8,876 nt of DNA from JBDHUJ01 sp039809105 (GCA_039809105.1 JBDHUJ010000048.1:1-8876); one strand, 5' to 3'. Counted from the first letter of the stretch, positions 1 through 6,668 are shown. The notes: generated by a model from the letters alone, not told the origin. Made by a program: numbers and translations.

Positions 1-133
1 GTCGTATGATTTCCATACCGTAGAAAAGCACACAAACGAGCCTAGAAACAGCCCGGTTTTACAGAGGTGCTACGACAAGCACGACGAACTGGTCGTCAAC
101 CGAAATGCGTCGGTTAACCCGTTTTCCTGTTTG
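1..133. other. Left-edge stretch with no supported gene
   Basis: No open frame here resembles a protein I recognise. Two small hairpins are visible: GACGA/TCGTC at 83-87 and 93-97, and AACCGA/TCGGTT at 98-103 and 110-115. The second is followed by AACCCGTTTT, which is too poor in T for a convincing terminator. The stretch could contain the last codons of an upstream gene or be purely intergenic. Confidence 0.4.
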
Positions 134-239
134 AATGAACAAAGAGCAATGAGCAATGAACGGCCTGCATGCGCGGCAGCCCGGGCCCGCATTCTAGGCG
201 CTCAGGCTTATGAGCGCCGTTCATTGCTCTTTGTTCATT
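134..239. repeat. Long imperfect inverted repeat with AATGAAC/GCAATGA words
   Basis: The left arm (134-164) and right arm (216-239) are perfectly complementary over 24 bp, apart from a 7-nt bulge in the left arm. The bulge is an extra copy of a heptamer: GCAATGA occurs twice in tandem at 146-159. AATGAAC also occurs twice in the left arm, at 134-140 and 155-161. The 51-nt interior contains further hairpins, GGCGCTCA/TGAGCGCC at 197-204 and 211-218, and CTGC/GCAG at 165-168 and 176-179. Low-complexity heptamer words inside a hairpin-rich palindrome suggest a dispersed intergenic repeat (REP- or MITE-like). That reading is inference, because only one copy is visible here. Confidence 0.75.
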
Positions 240-259
240 GTTCTCGGATGTGGTACGGT
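231..259 (+). promoter_or_regulatory. Possible promoter of first ABC operon
   Basis: TTGTTC at 231-236 is separated by 17 bp from TACGGT at 254-259. The bases TGG directly before the hexamer make it an extended -10 (TGn) box. The -10 ends 8 nt before the ATG at 268, the same spacing as the better promoters elsewhere in this window. TACGGT is a weak -10, so the support is mainly positional. The -35 lies inside the right arm of the inverted repeat. Confidence 0.35.
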
Positions 260-267
260 GGATGGGT

Positions 268-1035
268 ATGGCGAAATCGAACGAAGTTATCCTAAAGGTC
301 GAGAACCTGCAGAAGTCGTACGATGGCAAGAAGGCTGTCGACGGCATCAGTTTCGAGGTGTACAAGGGCGAGATTTTTGGGATTCTTGGACCCAATGGCG
401 CGGGCAAGACCACGACACTGGAGATGATTGAGACGCTGCGCGAGATAGATGGCGGCTCTGCGACCATCGACGGCATAGATGTCGCCTCGCGGCCCTACGA
501 CATCCGCGCTATCATCGGCGTGCAGCCGCAGACACCTGGCTTCCAGGATAAAACCAAGCTGACCGAACTTATCCAGATGTTCGCTGCCGCCTACGGCACC
601 AAAGTCAACCCCAAGAAGTTCCTGGACGAAGTGAATCTGGGCGAAAAGGCAAATAGCTTCGTCGAAAGCCTATCCGGCGGCCAGAAACAGCGTTTCAGCA
701 TCGTCGCCGCCCTGGTACACGACCCCAAAGTGTTCTTCCTGGACGAACCGACCACCGGGCTGGACCCGCAGGCTCGCCGCAACCTGTGGAAACTTATCGA
801 AGAGGTCCGCGACCGCGGCATCAGCGTTATCTTGACCACACACTATATGGACGAGGCCGAAGTGCTGTGTGACCGTGTGGCTATAATGGACCGCGGTCAA
901 ATCATCAAGCTCGACACGCCGAAGAACCTTATAAAAGACCTGCTGAAGCGCGGCTTCAAGAAAGAGCAGCATGTCGAGCAGGCTGACCTCGAAGATGTGT
1001 TCATCGACCTCACCGGCAAAGGACTCAGGGCATGA
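268..1035 (+). CDS. ABC-2 type exporter, ATP-binding protein
   Basis: This is the cytoplasmic ATPase of a two-gene ABC exporter (255 aa, normal length for a single nucleotide-binding domain). Visible motifs are Walker A GPNGAGKTT (residues 41-49), a Q-loop around Q86-Q88, signature LSGGQKQR (125-132), Walker B FFLDEP (D149, E150), D-loop TGLD and switch histidine H182 in TTHYMDEAE. The pattern is that of the drug- and antibiotic-resistance ATPases of the DrrA/CcmA-like group; the substrate cannot be read from the sequence. The ATG at 268 is preferred over the ATG at 262 and the TTG at 238, because homologous domains begin a few residues before the first beta strand and a -10-like box ends 8 nt upstream. 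The permease follows with a 4-nt ATGA overlap, so the two are translationally coupled. Confidence 0.93.
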   Translation: MAKSNEVILKVENLQKSYDGKKAVDGISFEVYKGEIFGILGPNGAGKTTTLEMIETLREIDGGSATIDGIDVASRPYDIRAIIGVQPQTPGFQDKTKLTELIQMFAAAYGTKVNPKKFLDEVNLGEKANSFVESLSGGQKQRFSIVAALVHDPKVFFLDEPTTGLDPQARRNLWKLIEEVRDRGISVILTTHYMDEAEVLCDRVAIMDRGQIIKLDTPKNLIKDLLKRGFKKEQHVEQADLEDVFIDLTGKGLRA

Positions 1036-2147
1036 CGCTCAAACAGAAGCTCTACACCGTCTGGGCGTTCTTTATCGTCAACCTGAAGCGGCTGTTCCGC
1101 GACCGTCTGGCGCTGTTCTTCACCTTCTTGTTCCCGCTTATTTTCCTGTTCGTGTTCGGTAGCCTGAATAGTGGCAACCACGAAGTCAGCTTCAACGTGG
1201 CCGTCATAAACAAGTCGGATTCGCAGTTCTCGAGACAGTTCGTGGACCAGCTGAGCAAAGAAAAGACCTTCAAGGTCGATAAAGAGATTACGACGTTCGA
1301 CGCCGCGAATGAAAAGATGAGCCGTGGCGAGCTGGACGCGACCATAGAGCTGCCCGCCAGTTTCGGCGACGTGCAAGCAGGCCAGACTACCCCAAGCGGC
1401 CAAGCTATCGTCCACTACACCCAGAACAACCAAAGCGCTGCTACCACGCTCACTACTGTTTTGCAGGCACAGATGCAAGGCATCAACGCTAAACTGGTGG
1501 AAACCCAGACGCCGTTCACGGTCGTCAGCAAGCAAAACAACGAACGCTCGCTGAGCACGTTCGACTACACCTTCACCGGGCTTATCGGCTTCGCTATCCT
1601 TGGCGCGGGCATTTTCGGCCCCATAAATGTCTTCCCCGAGCTCAAGAAGCAGGGCATTTTGCGCCGCCTGCACACCACGCCGCTGCGCGTGTGGCAGTAT
1701 TTCCTGAGCGTGATGTTCGGCAATGCTACTTCCGGGCTGATGTCTATCGGCCTGATGTTCATCGTCGCCATTGTGGTCTATAAGCTCAAAGTTGTCGGCA
1801 ACTATCTGGAACTGATGCTCTTCCTAGCGTTTGGACTGACGATGATACTCGGCATCGGCCTTGCCATCGGCGGCTGGGCCAAGAACGAGCGGCAGGCCGC
1901 GCCGCTGGCCAACATCATCGTCTTCCCCATGATGTTCCTTTCCGGCACCTTCTTCCCGCGTTTCCTTATGCCCGAGTGGCTTCAGAACATCACCCAGTTC
2001 TTGCCGCTGACGCCCGTTATCGATGGTGCGCGGCTCATCGCCACCGAAGGCCAGTCACTCATCCAGATTCTCCCGCAAATCGGCATCATCGCCGCCTGGA
2101 TGGTCATCGTCTACGCTATCGCCTTCCGCGTCTTCCGCTGGGAATAA
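1032..2147 (+). CDS. ABC-2 type exporter, permease
   Basis: This is the membrane partner of the preceding ATPase (371 aa). One transmembrane helix lies at about 27-44. A large, mostly hydrophilic segment expected outside the membrane follows (about 45-178), then five helices (about 181-201, 230-250, 259-280, 292-308, 348-367). This 1+5 layout, with a cytoplasmic ELKKQGILRRLHTTP segment (203-217) after helix 2, is characteristic of ABC-2 permeases, where an E-[RK]-x-x-G-x-L-x-R-L-x-x-[TS]-P motif is conserved. The start overlaps the ATPase stop (ATGA), with AAAGGA at 1018-1023 as ribosome binding site 8 nt upstream. The operon probably ends here, since two hairpins follow at once. The transported compound is unknown; drug, lipid or peptide export are all possible. 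Confidence 0.92.
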   Translation: MTLKQKLYTVWAFFIVNLKRLFRDRLALFFTFLFPLIFLFVFGSLNSGNHEVSFNVAVINKSDSQFSRQFVDQLSKEKTFKVDKEITTFDAANEKMSRGELDATIELPASFGDVQAGQTTPSGQAIVHYTQNNQSAATTLTTVLQAQMQGINAKLVETQTPFTVVSKQNNERSLSTFDYTFTGLIGFAILGAGIFGPINVFPELKKQGILRRLHTTPLRVWQYFLSVMFGNATSGLMSIGLMFIVAIVVYKLKVVGNYLELMLFLAFGLTMILGIGLAIGGWAKNERQAAPLANIIVFPMMFLSGTFFPRFLMPEWLQNITQFLPLTPVIDGARLIATEGQSLIQILPQIGIIAAWMVIVYAIAFRVFRWE

Positions 2148-2174
2148 TGAGAGAACCGAGATAGGTTCTCTCAT
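2147..2174 (+). terminator. Perfect 11-bp hairpin after ABC operon
   Basis: The stem TGAGAGAACC/GGTTCTCTCA (2148-2157 with 2164-2173) has a flanking A-T pair and a 6-nt loop. It begins at the last base of the permease stop codon. There is no T-run after it, so it is not a classical intrinsic terminator. It may protect the mRNA 3' end or act together with the next hairpin. Confidence 0.5.
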
Positions 2175-2179
2175 CGCGC

Positions 2180-2199
2180 GGGGTCGCCGTGGCGACTCC
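2180..2199 (+). terminator. Second GC-rich hairpin, possible terminator
   Basis: GGGGTCGCC (2180-2188) pairs with GGCGACTCC (2191-2199), including one G-U pair, with a very tight turn. It is followed by the pyrimidine-rich CTGCTCTTTCCT (2202-2213), a poor but possible terminator tail. It lies between the first exporter operon and the promoter of dus. Confidence 0.45.
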
Positions 2200-2268
2200 G
2201 GCTGCTCTTTCCTAATAGCTGTATGTCTTTGCTCGAAGTGAATTCGACCAAAGACACGATTAAATAAA

Positions 2269-2297
2269 TTGCAAACGCAAGCGTTTTGTGGTATAAT
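2269..2297 (+). promoter_or_regulatory. Near-consensus sigma-70 promoter of dus
   Basis: TTGCAA (2269-2274), a 17-bp spacer, then TATAAT (2292-2297) preceded by TGG, which forms an extended -10. This is the best promoter in the window. The -10 box ends only 8 nt before the dus ATG at 2306, so transcription would start at or just before the start codon and the mRNA would be leaderless or nearly so. Confidence 0.85.
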
Positions 2298-2305
2298 GAG
2301 AAGAT

Positions 2306-3313
2306 ATGTCTGTATCTACGCCACATCTGTTTGAACGCTTGCCGCGGCCGTTTTTTGTGCTGGCGCCGATGGATGATGTGACGGATACGGTGTTTCGGCA
2401 GATTGTGCTCGATACTGCGCCGCCGGATTTGTTTTTTACCGAGTTTGTGAATGTCGATGGGCTGATGAGCGTTGGTCGTAGCAAGCTTTTGAAAAAGCTT
2501 CGGTTCGTTGAGAGCGAGAAGGCGCTGGTAGCGCAATTGTGGGGCCTGAAGCCGGAAAACTTCAAAGCCGTCGCGGAACAGGTTGCAGACGGTACGATTG
2601 CTCGCGAACTGGGCTTGCCCGAAGGTTGCAACTTCGTTGGTGTCGACCTGAACATGGGCTGCCCGGCCAAAAGTGAGGTGCAGAACGGTGCCTGCAGCGC
2701 GCTTATCAAGCTAGAAAACCGGGAACTGGCAGAACAGATTATCGACGCCACGCGCGAAGGCCTCGACGGCAAATTACCGCTCAGCGTCAAAACCCGCATC
2801 GGCTTCAACGAACTCGACATGTCCTGGTTCGAATTCCTGCTCGGCAAAGACCTGGATATGCTGACGGTGCACGGCCGTACCCGCAAAGAAATGAGCAAAG
2901 TGCCGGCGCACTGGGACATCATCGGCCAGGTCCGCGAACTGCGCGACCGGTTGAGCCCGCAAACGCTCATCGTCGGCAACGGCGACGTCGAATCCCGCAC
3001 CCAGGGCGAAGCGCTGGCCAAAGAGCATGGCCTCGACGGCATAATGGTAGGCCGCGGCATCTTCCACAGTCCATTCGCGTTCCTAGAGGACGGACCCATA
3101 GAGTGGGAGTCGTACTCAAAAGAACAACGGATACATCTCTATAAAAAGCATGTGACACTCTTTGCCGAAACGTGGCAATCGGGCGAGCGAAATATCAAAA
3201 CACTCAACAAATTCTGCAAAGTCTACATCCAAGGCTTCGACGGCGCCAAAGACCTCCGCGAGAAACTCATGGCCGCTGAAACCCCTGAAGAGCTCTTTGC
3301 ATTGCTGGGCTAA
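2306..3313 (+). CDS. dus: tRNA-dihydrouridine synthase (Dus family)
   Basis: This flavoenzyme reduces uridine to dihydrouridine in the D-loop of tRNA, using FMN and NADPH (335 aa, normal length). The TIM-barrel core shows APMDDVTD near the N terminus (20-27), QLWGLKPE (77-84), the NMGCP motif with the expected catalytic cysteine C119, VKTRIG with K161 or its neighbour in the substrate/FMN pocket (161-166), VHGRT with H189, and FMN-phosphate-binding GNGD (224-227) and VGRG (248-251). The C-terminal 70 residues are helical and charged, as in the tRNA-binding domain of the family. The subgroup (DusA, B or C) cannot be decided. The gene starts 8 nt after its -10 box and has no clear Shine-Dalgarno site. 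Its first 60 codons use T-ending Asp and Phe codons only, unlike the rest. Confidence 0.93.
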   Translation: MSVSTPHLFERLPRPFFVLAPMDDVTDTVFRQIVLDTAPPDLFFTEFVNVDGLMSVGRSKLLKKLRFVESEKALVAQLWGLKPENFKAVAEQVADGTIARELGLPEGCNFVGVDLNMGCPAKSEVQNGACSALIKLENRELAEQIIDATREGLDGKLPLSVKTRIGFNELDMSWFEFLLGKDLDMLTVHGRTRKEMSKVPAHWDIIGQVRELRDRLSPQTLIVGNGDVESRTQGEALAKEHGLDGIMVGRGIFHSPFAFLEDGPIEWESYSKEQRIHLYKKHVTLFAETWQSGERNIKTLNKFCKVYIQGFDGAKDLREKLMAAETPEELFALLG

Positions 3314-3321
3314 GGGTACTG

Positions 3322-3327
3322 TATACT
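3322..3327 (+). promoter_or_regulatory. -10 box for MFS gene
   Basis: TATACT ends 7 nt before the ATG at 3335, which again predicts a leaderless or nearly leaderless transcript. No good -35 is seen at normal spacing; TTGCAT at 3297-3302 would need a 19-bp spacer. The box lies just after the dus stop codon (3311-3313). Confidence 0.55.
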
Positions 3328-3334
3328 GTCGGGT

Positions 3335-4540
3335 ATGTCTACCAAGCCTGATTTTACAAAGGTGGTGGCTAAGCGCCTCATCCCTCTTTATATTGCTGCT
3401 TTTTTCCAAGGATTCGTACTGTGGTATGCGGTAGAGAAACTCTTTATGAAAAGTATCGGCTTTGATGATGCTGGTATAGGCATAATGGTCGCAGCGTATT
3501 CGGGTGTCATGCTGGTCGTAGAAACACCATCCGGAATACTTGCCGACAGGTGGAGCCGCAAAGGTGTACTGGTGTTGGCAAGTGTGGCACTCATGCTTTG
3601 TGCGGTAGTTGGTGGCGTGAGCACGAATATCGCTATGTATGTCGTGGCGACGCTGTTCTGGGGAGTGTTTTTCGCGCTGTATTCAGGTACGTATGACTCA
3701 ATAGTCTACGACGTGCTTCTAGAGGAGACCAAAAACGCGGATTCTTTCGAAAAGTACTTTGGAAAAGTCAAAGTCATGGACAGTAGCGCACTGGTTATCA
3801 GCTCGCTCCTGGGAGGTGCCGTAGGCAGCCTATTGGGTCTCCGCTGGGCGTACTTTTTGAGTATCCCGTTCGCTATCTGTGCCATATTCGCGCTCGCAAA
3901 GCTCAGGGAGCCAGTGCTCCATAAGGCCGTAGAAGGGGTACCGCTAAGAGAGCATGTAGCGACGACATTTCGGGCCGTCGCTAGGAATAGGTCGATTTTG
4001 CCAGTCTTAGCGATACTGGTGATGACCTCGACTATTACTTACCTGCTTTTCGAATTCGACCAGTTATGGCTGATTGCTCTAGGCCTGCCGGTGGCCTGGT
4101 TCGGCGTGGCAAATGCGGCAATCCTGACTACTACGGGCATAGGTGGGGGTATTGTTGGATATTTACGGCTGCATAAGCTGCCGGTAACTCTAGTTATCCT
4201 CCTCTGTATGCTAGGGAGTGCTTTGGGACTCGTGACTCTTCGTAATGTAGTGGCGGTAATCGCGTCACAAGTCGTGTTGCTATCGGCGGTCGCTATAATT
4301 TCGATAGTTTATAACCGCAAGTTACATGATGCGCTTCATTCGGGTATTCGCGCTGGTGCGACTTCGGCGGTCAGTACATTTACGCGGGTTTTGATAATAC
4401 CGCTTGCGCTACTGTTCGGGTATGTAAGTAAAGAAATGGGGATATTCAAGGCTGCTTGGATATTGGTCGTGCTTGTTGCTCTGGCTGTCCTTGGGGTTCT
4501 GTTGACCACGCTTCGGCAGGCTTATGCTAAAAGGCTGTAG
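3335..4540 (+). CDS. MFS transporter, probable drug efflux type
   Basis: This is a 401-aa integral membrane protein of the Major Facilitator Superfamily with about 12 hydrophobic helices. The loop after helix 2 carries motif A, GILADRWSRKGVL (67-79), the clearest family mark. YSGTYDSIVYD (116-126), followed by a Glu/Lys-rich loop and F-x-K-x-x-G, resembles a group of efflux-type MFS proteins with a SG-x-x-x-A-x-x-YD motif. A hydrophilic central loop (about 190-220) separates the two halves. The start is set by the -10 box 7 nt upstream; no Shine-Dalgarno site is visible. Codon use is more mixed (many GGT, CTA, TTG, ATA codons) than in the adjacent ABC genes and the 3' part of dus. This could mean transfer or simply low expression. 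The substrate is unknown. Confidence 0.88.
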   Translation: MSTKPDFTKVVAKRLIPLYIAAFFQGFVLWYAVEKLFMKSIGFDDAGIGIMVAAYSGVMLVVETPSGILADRWSRKGVLVLASVALMLCAVVGGVSTNIAMYVVATLFWGVFFALYSGTYDSIVYDVLLEETKNADSFEKYFGKVKVMDSSALVISSLLGGAVGSLLGLRWAYFLSIPFAICAIFALAKLREPVLHKAVEGVPLREHVATTFRAVARNRSILPVLAILVMTSTITYLLFEFDQLWLIALGLPVAWFGVANAAILTTTGIGGGIVGYLRLHKLPVTLVILLCMLGSALGLVTLRNVVAVIASQVVLLSAVAIISIVYNRKLHDALHSGIRAGATSAVSTFTRVLIIPLALLFGYVSKEMGIFKAAWILVVLVALAVLGVLLTTLRQAYAKRL

Positions 4541-4621
4541 CAGGCTCGGTAAGGTGCGTGTGAATTTTTACTGATGCCATCCATTGGTCGCTATAGACTA
4601 GAGATGTTGAGAGGGTAGTAT
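4541..4621 (+). promoter_or_regulatory. Intergenic region upstream of YggT-family gene
   Basis: No terminator is evident after the MFS gene. A possible -10, TATAGA (4592-4597), has a weak TTTACT (4567-4572) 19 bp upstream. GAGAGGG (4609-4615) sits 6 nt before the ATG at 4622 and is a good Shine-Dalgarno site, in contrast to the leaderless-looking genes on either side. Confidence 0.4.
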
Positions 4622-4918
4622 ATGAACATACTGGCGAGGGTGGTGAGTTTCATCGGGAGCGCGATAGTGGCGTTGTTGGCACTACGGTTCGTGCTGGTGA
4701 TAGTCGGGGCGAACGCGGCCAACGGGTTCGTGAATTTCATATATTCGGCGAGCTATCCGTTTGTAGCTCCGTTTTTTGGAGTTTTTAACTATCAGCAGGA
4801 TTTCGGGGCCGCGCATATAGAATGGGGTACGTTGCTCGCTATAATCGTATACGCTATTGTGACAGCGCTACTCACCAGCTTGTTTAACTCGTCTAGTCAC
4901 CACCGCACTACGGCATAG
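4622..4918 (+). CDS. YggT-family small membrane protein
   Basis: This is a 98-aa protein with two hydrophobic helices (about 8-28 and 69-88) and a conserved linker between them. The linker residues RFVLVIVGAN (22-31), the FIYSASYPFVAPF segment (39-51) and the following GVF match the YggT/CCB3 (YlmG-like) pattern of a helix, an Asn-Pro or Asn-Gly turn, a D/Y-P-x-x-x-PF box and a second helix. The family is widespread and often lies near cell-division or proline-biosynthesis genes. Its role is poorly defined, with reported links to osmotic stress and envelope or division functions. Here it stands between an MFS gene and an ABC operon, which gives no functional hint. The C-terminal tail is short and rich in Ser and His. 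Confidence 0.8.
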   Translation: MNILARVVSFIGSAIVALLALRFVLVIVGANAANGFVNFIYSASYPFVAPFFGVFNYQQDFGAAHIEWGTLLAIIVYAIVTALLTSLFNSSSHHRTTA

Positions 4919-4976
4919 CGCGACATTTGACTGTCTTCGTAAGAAATCTTGCAGCAAGAAGGATAGCGGAACGGAG

Positions 4977-4982
4977 TATACT
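4977..4982 (+). promoter_or_regulatory. -10 box for second ABC operon
   Basis: TATACT ends 8 nt before the ATG at 4991, predicting a near-leaderless mRNA. No -35 is found at 16-19 bp; TTGCAG at 4949-4954 would leave a 22-bp spacer. The region 4919-4976 otherwise shows nothing clear. Confidence 0.5.
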
Positions 4983-4990
4983 GTACACCT

Positions 4991-5902
4991 ATGATAGACG
5001 TTCAGCATATTTCCAAACGCTACCGCAGCAAGCTGGCGGTCGACGACCTGAGCTTCAAAGTAGAGACAGGCAAAGTTACCGGTTTTTTGGGTCCGAACGG
5101 TGCTGGCAAGAGCACTACCATGCGCCTAATGTTGGGGCTCGACAGCGGCGACGGCACAACGACCTTCGACGGTAAAAACCTGCATGCGTACGCCCGGCCG
5201 TCGCAAGTTATCGGCATTTTGCTGGAGGCAAAGGCGTTTCATCCGACGCGGTCGGCGCGGCAACATTTGCGCATTCTCGCAGATGCTGGTGGTATCCCGA
5301 TTTCACGCGTCGATGAAGTGCTGGATGAAGTCGGTTTGAGCGACGTGGCCAAAAAAGGTCCAGGCAAATTCAGCTTGGGCATGGCTCAGCGGCTCGGCAT
5401 CGCGGCCGCCTTGCTTGGCAAACCGAAGTACCTCATGCTGGACGAACCGGCCAACGGCCTCGACCCAGAGGGCATAGCCTGGCTACGTGAATTCCTGAAG
5501 AGCTACGCCGACCGGGGCAACGGCGTGTTCGTCAGCAGCCACTTGCTGAGCGAGATGGCGCAGATGGCTGACAACGTGGTCGTAATAGGCAAAGGCAAGC
5601 TCATCGCTGACACTTCTATGACCAAGCTTATCGCTGGTAGCGGCCACAGCGGCGTGCTGGTTCGCAGTCCCAAGCTGGCGCAACTGGAGCGGCTGCTAAA
5701 GGGCGAAAAGGCGACTGTAGCCAAAACCGACGGCGCCCTAAAAGTCTCAGGTATGAAGACCGACGAAATCGGCAAGCTGGCCTTCGCCAGCGGCATCCCC
5801 ATCTATGAACTCGCGCCGCAGGCGGCATCACTGGAAGAAGCTTTCCTGGAAATCACCGCTGGCAGCGAAGAATACGCCGGCAAAAAGGAGGCCAAAAAAT
5901 GA
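4991..5902 (+). CDS. ABC-2 type exporter, ATP-binding protein (BcrA-like)
   Basis: This is the ATPase of the second ABC exporter (303 aa). Motifs are Walker A GPNGAGKST (34-42), signature FSLGMAQR (127-134), Walker B YLMLDEP (D151, E152), D-loop NGLDPE (155-160) and switch histidine H184 in SSHLLSEM. The signature S-x-GM-x-QR and the loop ILLEAKAFHP, with Glu at 79 where most ABC ATPases have the Q-loop Gln, are typical of the BcrA-like branch that includes bacitracin and lantibiotic self-protection exporters. The last 90 residues form an accessory C-terminal domain ending in a Lys-rich tail. The permease overlaps the stop by 4 nt, with AAGGAGG (5885-5891) inside this gene. Exported substrate unknown; antimicrobial peptide export or resistance is plausible only by family. 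Confidence 0.93.
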   Translation: MIDVQHISKRYRSKLAVDDLSFKVETGKVTGFLGPNGAGKSTTMRLMLGLDSGDGTTTFDGKNLHAYARPSQVIGILLEAKAFHPTRSARQHLRILADAGGIPISRVDEVLDEVGLSDVAKKGPGKFSLGMAQRLGIAAALLGKPKYLMLDEPANGLDPEGIAWLREFLKSYADRGNGVFVSSHLLSEMAQMADNVVVIGKGKLIADTSMTKLIAGSGHSGVLVRSPKLAQLERLLKGEKATVAKTDGALKVSGMKTDEIGKLAFASGIPIYELAPQAASLEEAFLEITAGSEEYAGKKEAKK

Positions 5903-6639
5903 TTGCCGCCCTGAAAGCCGAATTCCGCAAGCTCCTCAGCGTACGTTCGACGTACGTGTTTGTTGGGCTGGCTATTTTGTTTACCATCTTCTACGCTGGC
6001 TTTATAGAGGGCTTCAAAATCGAAGCCAAACAGCTGCTGAACCCACACCTACTGGAAAGTGAAGTCGTGGGTGCGCTGACGTCGCTGCCGATGATTTTCG
6101 GCGCCATGGTCGCCATTCTGCTGATGACGCACGAATACCGCTACAACACCATTATGAACACGCTGACGGCGTCGAACAGCCGGGTAAGGATACTAGTGGC
6201 AAAGGTTGTGACGGTCAGCTGTTTCGCACTGCTGCTTACCGCCTGCATAGGCGTGCTCTCCCCGGTTGCCACCTACGTGGGCGTGCACTTGCACGGTCAC
6301 ACGCTGGTAGCGCAGACCATAGACTACCATAGTCTGGTGTGGCGCAGCCTGTTCAATGGCTGGGGCTTTCTAATGATGGCCCTTGGGCTGGCAGTGCTTA
6401 TCCGCAACCAGATCGGTGCTATCGTAGCGATTTTTGTTATCCCTACGTTCGAGCAGGTACTCGGGCTGCTCGTAAAAGCCAACATGGTTTACTTGCCGTT
6501 TGTCAGTCTGAATGCCACGTTAAGTGCTCCGTCGCGCGGGCATATCACCTATGCGCATGCTGCGATGGTGTTCGGTGCCTGGCTGGTGGGAGTTTGGATA
6601 GTGGCCGTGGTACTCTTTGTGAAGCGTGATGCCAACTAG
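5899..6639 (+). CDS. ABC-2 type exporter, permease
   Basis: This is the membrane partner of the preceding ATPase (246 aa). Six hydrophobic segments lie at about 18-38, 57-77, 99-128, 151-169, 171-193 and 221-241. There is no large outer domain, unlike the first permease of the window. The cytoplasmic segment HEYRYNT (78-84), followed by a TL-x-x-SNSR stretch, is the usual E-x-x-x-x-T coupling loop of BcrB/NatB-like ABC-2 permeases. The start is fixed by a perfect AAGGAGG 7 nt upstream and the ATGA overlap, so it is translationally coupled to the ATPase. After the stop, ACTAGCCC (6635-6642) can pair with GGGCTGGT (6653-6660), a weak hairpin without a T-run. Confidence 0.9.
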   Translation: MIAALKAEFRKLLSVRSTYVFVGLAILFTIFYAGFIEGFKIEAKQLLNPHLLESEVVGALTSLPMIFGAMVAILLMTHEYRYNTIMNTLTASNSRVRILVAKVVTVSCFALLLTACIGVLSPVATYVGVHLHGHTLVAQTIDYHSLVWRSLFNGWGFLMMALGLAVLIRNQIGAIVAIFVIPTFEQVLGLLVKANMVYLPFVSLNATLSAPSRGHITYAHAAMVFGAWLVGVWIVAVVLFVKRDAN

Positions 6640-6659
6640 CCCCTTTCCTATCGGGCTGG

Positions 6660-6668
6660 TGGTATGAT
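6660..6668 (+). promoter_or_regulatory. Extended -10 box before unknown membrane gene
   Basis: TGG followed by TATGAT forms a TGn extended -10, with no -35 of note. Transcription would begin near 6675. An ATG at 6664 would then lie upstream of the transcript, which favours 6697 as the start codon. Read-through from the ABC operon, whose stop is at 6637-6639, is also possible. Confidence 0.45.

Noticed and set aside
238..267. TTG start at 238, or ATG at 262, for the first ABC ATPase
   Set aside because: The TTG lies at the edge of the inverted repeat and would add residues not seen in the family. The ATG at 262 has its GGTGG only 1 nt upstream. The ATG at 268 fits the domain boundary and the -10 spacing better.
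2..295. Open plus-strand frame running from the left edge to a stop at 293-295
   Set aside because: It has no recognisable protein character, reads through the whole inverted repeat and overlaps the ABC ATPase start. It could be the end of an upstream gene, but nothing supports that.
897..1673. 258-codon open frame on the minus strand
   Set aside because: It lies opposite the ABC ATPase and permease, whose motifs are unambiguous. It has no family motifs and is explained by the codon bias of the sense genes.
2483..2500. Perfect palindrome AAGCTTTT-GA-AAAAGCTT inside dus
   Set aside because: It encodes an ordinary Lys/Leu-rich helix (KLLKKL) and is most simply explained by repeated Lys and Leu codons.
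2260..3099. 279-codon open frame on the minus strand opposite dus
   Set aside because: It is Ser/Pro/Arg-rich with no motifs and covers the dus promoter and coding region. It is an antisense shadow.
5940..5956. Inverted repeat GTACGT-TCG-ACGTAC near the start of the second permease
   Set aside because: It lies inside coding sequence for VRSTYV with no promoter or operator context. One short palindrome in about 9 kb is not unusual.
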